NCBI RefSeq assembly: GCF_000429345.1
Contig: NZ_AUBR01000015.1
Location: 1 to 57,823, forward strand
Origin: Desulfovirgula thermocuniculi DSM 16036
GTDB lineage: Bacteria > Bacillota > Desulfotomaculia > Desulfotomaculales > Desulfovirgulaceae
Direction: 5' to 3'
DNA length: 57,823 nt
Under the pieces are notes generated by a model that was given only the letters and a program-made list of their open reading frames with translations, searched no databases and was not told the origin of the DNA. Both the position numbers and the translations under genes were made by a program. This document shows positions 42,830 to 49,145 of the stretch, piece after piece (within the stretch, counting starts at the first letter, position 1; each line of letters opens with the position of its first letter).

Positions 42830-43708
42830 TTATTCTCCCCGGCACAGGGGGCAGTCAAGGCACTCCCGCACCCTTTCACCAAAAACCTGCCGGACGGTTT
42901 GTACGAGCGTGCTCTTGTCGTGCGCCAGGCGGTGCACCGTAATTTGCCGCGGCGCCAGGGTAATGAGGACGCTGATGAGCACGTCGTCATAATTGAGCTC
43001 TTCCGCGGACAGGTTATACAAAAGGCCCTCGAAACAATCCAGCCTGATGGGCCTTCGGGATTCATCGTAGAGCCGGAAGGCCCCGCTTCCTTCCCGGAGG
43101 AGGTGTACGAGGTTGACCCGGGGTTCCTGGATTTCCACAAAATACCTGAGGAGGCGGATAAACTCCCGGTATTCCTTTTCCAGGAGGAAATCGTCGACCG
43201 CCCTTTCAACGGCCTCTTCCAGGACCTCCACGTATTCCTTGAGGCGGAAGCGGATAAAACCCTCCACCACCAGCTGGTTGTGGTGGCTTAAAAAGTCCAG
43301 GAGCTTGCCCATGATCTTCTGGCGCAGTGCCGGGTAGCGGGCGGCGCAGGAACTTCTCCCTCCCCCGCCGAGGCGGTTTTTGGCATAGCGCAGGATGCTC
43401 CTCTTTTCCTCCTCATCGAAGTAGTAGTAGTTCTCGCGGATCATGTCCTTGAGCAGCAACCCCTGCCAGTGGTTGAGGATTAAATCCGAAAGCACCCTGG
43501 CCATGCGGCAGCGCAAAATGCGCTCCAACTCTTCCCCGCTCTTCTGCCCGTCGGGCAGCACCTGGCAGGAGAAAAAAGTATACTTGCCGGAGCTGCACTC
43601 CCGCAACCTGATCTTCAGCCCTTCTTTTTCCATGATTTTCATTTCCCGCCCCAGGCAGGCCTTAATTAAGCTGGTGTGCCGGGCCGTGCCGATAGAAATG
43701 CCCGCCAT
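42830..43708 (-). CDS. ytxC: Putative sporulation protein YtxC
   Basis: 292 residues, the family length. Family-like stretches are SHHNQLVVEGFIRFRLKEYV, FLLEKEYREFIRLLRYFVEI and a C-terminal CLDCPLCRG Cys motif. YtxC is found in spore formers, often near thrS as here; its function is unknown. The ATG at 43708 follows GGGAGGGGCAAGGG; the longer frame to 43921 encodes a Pro/Arg-rich stretch unlike the family and is rejected. Confidence 0.85.
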   Translation of the reverse strand: MAGISIGTARHTSLIKACLGREMKIMEKEGLKIRLRECSSGKYTFFSCQVLPDGQKSGEELERILRCRMARVLSDLILNHWQGLLLKDMIRENYYYFDEEEKRSILRYAKNRLGGGGRSSCAARYPALRQKIMGKLLDFLSHHNQLVVEGFIRFRLKEYVEVLEEAVERAVDDFLLEKEYREFIRLLRYFVEIQEPRVNLVHLLREGSGAFRLYDESRRPIRLDCFEGLLYNLSAEELNYDDVLISVLITLAPRQITVHRLAHDKSTLVQTVRQVFGERVRECLDCPLCRGE

Positions 43709-43921
43709 CTTCCCTTGCCCCTCCCGGTTTTTAGTATATGTGTACCCCCCGGAACGGTATACGGGCAGGCCCGGGGCCGCCGCCGGGCGGGAAAGCAGGC
43801 CGCAGGGAGCCGCTGGCAGGCCGAGCAAAAAGAAAAGCCTCCCACGCGGGAAGGCCACCACCCCCACCCGCCGGAAAATTCCGGCGGATTTCCTTTCCTC
43901 CCAATTGCTGTACGGTTGCAT

Positions 43922-43954
43922 AAAAAACGGGGTTGGAAATCTCCTTCCAACCCC
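43922..43954 (-). terminator. Terminator after tRNA-Val
   Basis: A perfect 10-bp stem, GGGGTTGGAA and TTCCAACCCC with a six-base loop, then GTTTTTTA on the minus strand. Confidence 0.9.
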
Positions 43955-43971
43955 GGAAGCCTTGATTTATC

Positions 43972-44046
43972 TGGTGGGCGGGGAGGGAATTGAACCCACG
44001 ACCTTCTGCGCGTCAAGCAGACGTTCTCCCACTGAACTACCCGCCC
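43972..44046 (-). tRNA. tRNA-Val (anticodon GAC)
   Basis: 75 bases on the minus strand. Acceptor stem GGGCGGG/CCCGCCC, D arm around GTTCAGTGGGAGAAC, anticodon stem TCTGC/GCAGA with loop TTGACGC (anticodon GAC), T arm GTGGGTTCAATTCCC-like, and an encoded CCA end. It stands alone with its own promoter and terminator. Confidence 0.95.
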
Positions 44047-44068
44047 GGGTCTTACAAGCCACACCACC

Positions 44069-44097
44069 ATTATCACGCAAATCCGGCACCTTGTCAA
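44069..44097 (-). promoter_or_regulatory. Promoter of tRNA-Val
   Basis: Minus strand TTGACA (44092-44097) and GATAAT (44069-44074) with a 17-base spacer, 23 bases upstream of the mature tRNA end. Confidence 0.82.
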
Positions 44098-44139
44098 GGC
44101 CCCCGGCAGCTCAGGTACCCCCACCTTTTTGCCAGGCGT

Positions 44140-44444
44140 GACTTAGCTCCCGCTCGCTTAAATTTCGCCTCGCGGACCAAACTAGCGCTCAATTTTCGGG
44201 CTCCGGCGGGGTCCCCGGCTCATTCGGCTTCCTTGCCTCACGAGCCGGCCTCGGCCATCCAAGGCCTCGGCCCCACCTCCACCTTCAATTTCGCTAAGTT
44301 TGGTCTTCCGCTCGGCTCAAGCGACGAGCAATTTTGCAAGCCAATTTTTTTCGTTGTACGAGATACTTATCGGGGCAAAATTGCTCGTCGTCGCTCGCTT
44401 ACGAGCTAAATCGCGCTCTTAAAACTGGGGATCGCTCAGGAAAT
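44140..44444. other. Non-coding stretch with nested inverted repeats
   Basis: No gene is supported over about 300 bases. A perfect 16-base inverted repeat, CGACGAGCAATTTTGC (44322-44337) and GCAAAATTGCTCGTCG (44375-44390), has a 37-base spacer. A second pair, GACCAAACT (44175-44183) and AGTTTGGTC (44297-44305), spans its left side, and CGCTCGCTTA occurs directly at 44151-44160 and 44392-44401. It resembles a non-autonomous repeat element or a structured RNA more than ordinary spacer. Confidence 0.55.
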
Positions 44445-45122
44445 TTACGAGCCCGGGTCCCCGATGATGGCCAGGCCGGCGCTGGTGCCGATTCTGCTGG
44501 CGCCGGCCTCGAGAAGGGCCAGGGCCTGGGCGCGGGTGCGGATGCCCCCCGCGGCCTTCACCCCCACACCTGGCGGGAGGTTTTCCCGCAATAGCCTGAC
44601 GTCCTCCACCGTCACCCCCCGCGGGCCAAAGCCGGTGCAGGTCTTGACGAAATGGGCCCCGGCCTGAGCAATTAACCGGCAGGCCGCTACTTTTTCTTCG
44701 TTTTCCAGGTAGCCCGTTTCAATGATCACCTTGACCCTGGCCTCCGGCAGGATGCCGGTGGCTGCCCCGACCACCTCCCGTATCTCGGCCAGGACGTACT
44801 CGCAGTCCCCCTCCTTCAGAGCGCCGATGTTAATGACCATGTCCAGTTCCGCGGCGCCGTTTCTTATTGCTTCTTCTGCCTCCGCCACCTTGGCCTTCAG
44901 CGTGGTGGCCCCCAGGGGGAAGCCGACCACCGTGCACACGGCTACCGGTGAGCCCTTCAGCAGCCGGTGGGCCAGCGGCACGTGGGCGGGATTGACGCAT
45001 ACGGCGGCAAAACCCGCCTTTAAGGCTTCCTCGCAGAGCCGGCGTATATCGGCCCCGGTGGCCGTGGGGGTAAGGAGGGTGTGGTCGATTACCCCGGCCA
45101 GCTGAGCCGTGGTCAAAGTCAT
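44445..45122 (-). CDS. deoC: Deoxyribose-phosphate aldolase
   Basis: 225 residues. It splits 2-deoxyribose 5-phosphate into glyceraldehyde 3-phosphate and acetaldehyde. The DeoC marks are IDHTLLTPTATGADIRRLCE, VCTVVGFPLGATTLKAKVAE, VKVIIETGYL (with the Schiff-base Lys), FVKTCTGFGPRGVTVEDVRL and VKAAGGIRT (second Lys). The ATG at 45122 is preferred to a TTG four codons upstream that sits against the AGGGGG site. The neighbour genes are divergent and unrelated. Confidence 0.96.
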   Translation of the reverse strand: MTLTTAQLAGVIDHTLLTPTATGADIRRLCEEALKAGFAAVCVNPAHVPLAHRLLKGSPVAVCTVVGFPLGATTLKAKVAEAEEAIRNGAAELDMVINIGALKEGDCEYVLAEIREVVGAATGILPEARVKVIIETGYLENEEKVAACRLIAQAGAHFVKTCTGFGPRGVTVEDVRLLRENLPPGVGVKAAGGIRTRAQALALLEAGASRIGTSAGLAIIGDPGS

Positions 45123-45240
45123 TTTAGTCCTCAAGCCCCCTTTTGCGATTTTGCTCCTAACGCAAGATTATAGAGCACCGGCAGGTTTTTGGGGCAGGTT
45201 CGTGGAAATTTTTAAAGTAGTTAAAGGGGGTAGAGCGGCC

Positions 45241-45675
45241 TTGAAGGTGCTTTTGGCGGTGGACGGTTCGGAGAACTCCCTGCGCGCTGCCCGGCTGGCC
45301 CTCCGCTTCTGCAGGCTCAGCCCGAAAGTGGAGGTTACGGCCCTCTACGTGGGCCCCTCCTGCCACAGCCTTTTTCCCGATCCCGGCGGGTGCTCCTTTA
45401 TTAAGCAAAAAGAGCTGGATCAGGAAATAGAGGCCCGTGCCGAGAAAGTCTTTTCCGCCGTTAGGGAAGTTTTCGCGCCGGAGGGGAAAGAATTTCGGGC
45501 TGCTGTGGAGCGGGGAAACGCTGCCGAAGCCATTGCCCGCCTGGCCAGGGAGGGGCAGTACGACCTGGTGGTGGTGGGCAGCCGCGGGTACGGTGAGCCG
45601 GGGGGCATGACGCTGGGAAGTGTGAGCCACAAGGTAATCCACCTGGCTCCCTGCCCGGTGGTGGTGGTAAAGTAG
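45241..45675 (+). CDS. Universal stress protein (UspA family)
   Basis: 144 residues, one Usp domain. It starts LKVLLAVDGSENSLRAARLA and ends VVVGSRGYGEPGGMTLGSVS, followed by HLAPCPVVVVK. The GxxG-(8-9)-GS pattern indicates the ATP-binding type. The TTG at 45241 is the natural start; 44 upstream codons in frame are not family-like. The leader before it (AGGGGGTAGAGCGGCC) is nearly the same as that of the chemoreceptor at 37133. Confidence 0.92.
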   Translation: MKVLLAVDGSENSLRAARLALRFCRLSPKVEVTALYVGPSCHSLFPDPGGCSFIKQKELDQEIEARAEKVFSAVREVFAPEGKEFRAAVERGNAAEAIARLAREGQYDLVVVGSRGYGEPGGMTLGSVSHKVIHLAPCPVVVVK

Positions 45676-45731
45676 CCCCGGAGGGGGCATAATGAAATTG
45701 TACGGCTGCGCTTTTTGTGGAGGTGAGCGCC

Positions 45732-46244
45732 TTGCTGGAAGTGATAAAAAAGCGCTGTTCCGTGCGGCGGTACCAGGCCACGCCTGTCCCGGAGGAGGCA
45801 ATCGGGCAACTGCTGGAGGCTGCCCGCTGGGCTCCTTCTGCCGGAAACCTGCAGCCCTGGTTTTTTTACGTGGTGCGCAGCCAGGGGGTGAAGGAGTGCC
45901 TGGCCGCCGCGGCCCTGGAGCAGCGTTTTATCGCCCAGGCGCCTGTAGTCATCGTCGTCTGTGCCGAGCCGGAGCGCTCCGGCCGTGTTTACGGCGAGCG
46001 GGGCCGGCGACTATACTGCTACCAGGACACGGCAGCTGCCGTGCAGAACATCCTCCTGGCGGCCACCGCTATGGGCTTGGGGACGTGCTGGGTGGGAGCC
46101 TTTCACGAGGACCGCGTGCGGGAATGCCTGGCCGTTCCCCCGCACCGCGTGCCCGTGGCCATCATCCCGGTGGGCTACCCGGCAGAGGAGCCGGTTCACC
46201 GCACCACCCGGAGGGAGCCGGAGGAAATAGTAAGCTACGTTTAA
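45732..46244 (+). CDS. Nitroreductase-family FMN oxidoreductase
   Basis: 170 residues. The FMN-binding N-terminus KKRCSVRRYQATPVPEEAIG and AARWAPSAGNLQPWFFYVVR are standard, as is AVQNILLAATAMGLGTCWVG. It would reduce nitro compounds, quinones or flavins with NAD(P)H; many anaerobe members have other substrates. The TTG start lies seven bases after GGAGGTG. It is 57 bases downstream of the stress protein gene and may be co-transcribed. Confidence 0.92.
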   Translation: MLEVIKKRCSVRRYQATPVPEEAIGQLLEAARWAPSAGNLQPWFFYVVRSQGVKECLAAAALEQRFIAQAPVVIVVCAEPERSGRVYGERGRRLYCYQDTAAAVQNILLAATAMGLGTCWVGAFHEDRVRECLAVPPHRVPVAIIPVGYPAEEPVHRTTRREPEEIVSYV

Positions 46245-46341
46245 TGTAAGGACAAGCGTATTGACACGGCGGCGGGGTGTATATGAAAATTAATACTAAC
46301 TGTCCGGCTAATATCTTGGCCATCCGGGAGAGAGGTATCCT

Positions 46342-47010
46342 ATGCTTAGGCCGCATCTGGAAAGGGTGGCCCTGGACGACATAGAGAAAATGCTCATCAG
46401 GCAGGCAGGATCCACGGTGCATTACCCCAAGGGCCACGTGATCTTCGCGGCGGGAGATATGGCCGACCGGGTCTACCTTATCGAGAGCGGCTGGGTAAAA
46501 ATCTACCGGCTCTCTGCCGACGGTCGCCGCGTCACCGTGGGCAGCATCCGCAGCCCCGGGGAACTAATGGGCCTGGCCGAAACCCTCTGGGGCGGCGAGA
46601 GGACCTGCTTTGCCGGGGCCATCAGCAACGTGAGCCTGGTGGTGGTACGCAAGAACAAGTTCGAGGAGCTCCTGGCCACGCATCCCTTTCTGGCCTTAAA
46701 GGTGGCCAAGCTCCTGGGGGCGCGCATGCGGGAGGCCGAGCAAATCATCCAGGAAATGGTTTGCTGGCAGGCTCCGGGGCGCCTGGCCCTGACGTTGCTG
46801 AAGGTGGGCGAGCGCTGCGGGGTGAAGACCAGGGACGGCATCAAGATCGACCTCCTGCTGACCCACGAGGAGCTGGCCAGCATGGTCGGCGCCTCGCGCC
46901 AGACGGTGACCACCCTGCTTAATACCTTCAAGCAGGAAAAAAGCATTGCTTACGAGGGCAGGTTTATTAAAATCATCGATCCGGAAAGACTGGCCAGGTG
47001 GATCATGTGA
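46342..47010 (+). CDS. Crp/Fnr-family transcription regulator
   Basis: 222 residues. The cyclic-nucleotide-binding-like sensor fold (about 25-125: YPKGHVIFAAGDMADRVYLI) is followed by a dimer helix and a winged helix with LTHEELASMVGASRQTVTTL as recognition helix region. It lacks the N-terminal Cys cluster of FNR. A single Cys at each of a few places does not make an FeS site. The effector is unknown. It lies directly upstream of the sulfur-type oxidoreductase operon, separated by two terminators, and is the best candidate for its regulator. Ribosome site GAGAGAGG precedes the ATG. A -35-like TTGACA is at 46261-46266. Confidence 0.92.
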   Translation: MLRPHLERVALDDIEKMLIRQAGSTVHYPKGHVIFAAGDMADRVYLIESGWVKIYRLSADGRRVTVGSIRSPGELMGLAETLWGGERTCFAGAISNVSLVVVRKNKFEELLATHPFLALKVAKLLGARMREAEQIIQEMVCWQAPGRLALTLLKVGERCGVKTRDGIKIDLLLTHEELASMVGASRQTVTTLLNTFKQEKSIAYEGRFIKIIDPERLARWIM

Positions 47011-47013
47011 AGC

Positions 47014-47046
47014 AGCCGGCTCTTCGGGCCGGCTAAACGTTTTTTC
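47014..47046 (+). terminator. First terminator after the Crp/Fnr gene
   Basis: AGCCGGC (47014-47020) pairs with GCCGGCT (47028-47034), followed after five bases by a T run. Confidence 0.8.
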
Positions 47047-47058
47047 CGTTTTCAACGC

Positions 47059-47107
47059 GGTGTCTGCGTGCCGGCAGGCGCTTTGTCGGCAAGCAGACAC
47101 CTTTTTT
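47059..47107 (+). terminator. Second, stronger terminator
   Basis: GGTGTCTGC (47059-47067) pairs with GCAGACACC (47093-47101), the stem continues with TGCCG/CGGCA, and six T follow. Two terminators in a row insulate the next operon. Confidence 0.88.
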
Positions 47108-47164
47108 GTCTCGTGCGCGACATTAAAAAGGCAGAGGTCTTTGGTTAAATTTTTATGGATAAGT

Positions 47165-47178
47165 TTAAGTTATCTTAA
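47165..47178. promoter_or_regulatory. TTAAG-N4-CTTAA dyad, possible Crp/Fnr-type operator
   Basis: TTAAGTTATCTTAA has two perfect 5-base half-sites four bases apart, the layout of FNR-type sites, about 95 bases before the permease start. It is the only such dyad seen in this intergenic stretch. The promoter itself could not be fixed. Confidence 0.4.
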
Positions 47179-47273
47179 GGATTAACCTTTTATGCGGGGA
47201 GGGGAGAAGGAGGAAAGTTCAAGGTAGCTTTCGTGCGGGCCGGAAAACACTTTTAAAGAAAGGGTGAAGGAGT

Positions 47274-48482
47274 TTGGTGAAGCGGAAGTCTCTCGGCAAA
47301 ATCGCTCTCATCATGTCCTTTTTACTTCTCGTTGTGCTGGCGCTGGGAGCCGGCGGTGTGGGGGCACAAACCGCCTCCAAGGAAGCCCCCAAAGTGGTGG
47401 GCAGCGACCTGGGTTTAAAGGGCAAGCTGGGCGAGGCCATTGCCAAAGCCCCTGTGGGAGACAAGCCGGGGTATATCAACCCCGACGCGCCCAGGGGAGC
47501 TTTCGGTATCCCCGGTGCGCCCAAGATTAACTACCCCCTGGCCTTCCTGTGGGCCATCTGGGTGGGCTGGATTTTTTCCACCGTCGGTGCCTTTGGCGGC
47601 ATTATGGCCGGTGTGGGTCACATGACCGTTTACGGGTTGGGCAACTACGTCAATGCCTTCAAGAAAACGGCACCGCAGCTGAACAAGCTCCTCACCGACA
47701 GCATCCGGGCCTCCAACCAGTGGCTGGTGGGCCTGTCGGCGCTGCTGAGCACCATCAACTACTTGAAGGCCAGGCGCCTGGCCTGGCCGCTGGGTATCGC
47801 CTTGGGCCTTGGCTCCATCGTGGGAGCGGTGGCTATCCCCATCCTGACCGGCGGCAAAGTGACTTTCAGCCAGTACCAGGGCTGGTTCGGTCTCTTCGTT
47901 TTTGTAGTTGGCGGGGTGCTGCTGTACGAAACTACTCCCCGGGGGCAGGCCAGCAAGAAGGCGGCCCGGGAAGCGGCCAAGGCTTTTGAGCAGAGCGTGA
48001 AGGAAAAGAAGGAAGAGGCCGCCCAAGGCATCACCGTTACCCAGTGGGGCCTGACCAGCATTAAGTTTTCCTTCTTTGGCGTGGAGTTCAAGTTCAACCC
48101 CATCTGGGCTTTCGTGGGCGGCATTGTCATTGCGGCCATCTCCGCCTTCCTGGGCGTGGGCGGCGGCTTCCTGTACGTGCCCTACCTGACGAGCATTGTC
48201 GGGCTGCCCATGTTCGTGGTGGCCGGTACCTCGGCCATGGCCGTTCTGGTGAGCATGCTCACCAGCATCACCACTTACATTACCGCTGCCGGCGCGGCCA
48301 TGGACTGGGGCATGATTGGCGTGGAGCTGGTGGGCGTGTTCATCGGCTCCATGATCGGCCCCCGCACCCAGAAGTACATTCCCGACATCTGGCTGAAGCG
48401 CATCTTTGTGGTTCTTGCCCTGTATGTAGGCCTGGGCTACTTCAGCAAGGGCTTCTTTGGCCGTGCCTGGGTGCCCATGTAG
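47274..48482 (+). CDS. TauE/SafE-family membrane permease (sulfite exporter type)
   Basis: 402 residues. A signal-like first helix (LIMSFLLLVVLALGAGGVGA) is followed by a 55-residue polar stretch, then about eight membrane helices. The family marks are the paired motifs WVGWIFSTVGAFGGIMAGVG and AAISAFLGVGGGFLYVPYLT, which come from an internal duplication. Family members move sulfite, sulfoacetate, taurine-derived or other anions across the membrane. A charged cytoplasmic loop (about 225-255) divides the halves. The TTG start is eight bases after AGGGTG. It is the first gene of the oxidoreductase operon, hence a product-export role is likely. Confidence 0.88.
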   Translation: MVKRKSLGKIALIMSFLLLVVLALGAGGVGAQTASKEAPKVVGSDLGLKGKLGEAIAKAPVGDKPGYINPDAPRGAFGIPGAPKINYPLAFLWAIWVGWIFSTVGAFGGIMAGVGHMTVYGLGNYVNAFKKTAPQLNKLLTDSIRASNQWLVGLSALLSTINYLKARRLAWPLGIALGLGSIVGAVAIPILTGGKVTFSQYQGWFGLFVFVVGGVLLYETTPRGQASKKAAREAAKAFEQSVKEKKEEAAQGITVTQWGLTSIKFSFFGVEFKFNPIWAFVGGIVIAAISAFLGVGGGFLYVPYLTSIVGLPMFVVAGTSAMAVLVSMLTSITTYITAAGAAMDWGMIGVELVGVFIGSMIGPRTQKYIPDIWLKRIFVVLALYVGLGYFSKGFFGRAWVPM

Positions 48483-48506
48483 GTGTCTTGCGGTTTACTT
48501 GCGTGC

Positions 48507-48538
48507 GCCGGGCTCCGCGGGTGCTCCCGGAGCCCGGC
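48507..48538 (+). other. Strong intercistronic hairpin
   Basis: GCCGGGCTCCG (48507-48517) pairs perfectly with CGGAGCCCGGC (48528-48538). It is followed by AAAAGATTTT, not a clean T run, and lies 25 bases after the permease stop. It may stabilise the permease mRNA or reduce read-through. Confidence 0.65.
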
Positions 48539-48572
48539 AAAAGATTTTGGCCATTCCTTGGAGTGAGGGCAG

Positions 48573-49103
48573 GTGAGGGGAATGAGTTTCTGGGCGGCGC
48601 TGGATCGGTTTTTAATTGCCTTTTACAGGATTACGGGAGAGCCGGTGGTGGACTTTTTCCTGGGGACTTTTCTCGTGGCCTTGCTGGCGGTGGTTGTGGG
48701 GGAATTTACCATTTCCCTGGTCTTTAAGGCCAATAAAAAGCACCTGGACCGGATCAACGCCCGGCTGGAAAAGCTGCACCGGCTATCCATGGCGGCGCTG
48801 GCGGAGGGAAATGAGGAGGCCTACAGGGCGTGCAATAAAGAGGCCAACGAAGCTTTTGGGAAGGCTTTCTTCAATGCCGTCGGCCTTTCCGCCGCCTCCC
48901 TCTGGCCGGTTTTCTTTGCCCTGGCCTGGATGCAGGGGCGCTTTGGCGGCATACCTTTCCCCATTCCCTTCACCCCCTGGGCGGTAAATTATGTGTTTGT
49001 TTTCCTCGTCTGTTATATAATGGCGCGGGTGATTTTCGGCCGCGTGATGTACCGGCTGCCTTACTTCCGACACGTAAAGGAGATGCTCAGCAGCTACGAT
49101 TAG
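48573..49103 (+). CDS. Membrane protein of unknown function in the oxidoreductase operon
   Basis: 176 residues. One membrane helix (about 28-50) is followed by a charged coiled coil (HLDRINARLEKLHRLSMAAL) and then two helices (about 98-118 and 136-160). The order helix, cytoplasmic coiled coil, helix pair recalls the DUF106/EMC3 branch of the YidC/Oxa1 superfamily, but that is a topology argument only. It carries no cysteine cluster or heme motif, so it is not an obvious quinone-linked subunit. GTG 48573 or ATG 48582 may be the start. Its position between permease and Mo enzyme suggests a linked role. Confidence 0.75.
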   Translation: MRGMSFWAALDRFLIAFYRITGEPVVDFFLGTFLVALLAVVVGEFTISLVFKANKKHLDRINARLEKLHRLSMAALAEGNEEAYRACNKEANEAFGKAFFNAVGLSAASLWPVFFALAWMQGRFGGIPFPIPFTPWAVNYVFVFLVCYIMARVIFGRVMYRLPYFRHVKEMLSSYD

Positions 49104-49145
49104 ACCGGCAAGCTTATCATGAGGCGGGAGGGAAAGCAAGGGGAT

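Noticed and set aside
43709-43921. N-terminal extension of ytxC by 71 codons
   Set aside because: The extension is Pro/Arg/Gly-rich, unlike the family, and an ATG with strong ribosome site lies at 43708.
46342-47010. The Crp/Fnr protein as a true FNR oxygen sensor
   Set aside because: The N-terminal cysteine cluster needed for the [4Fe-4S] site is missing.
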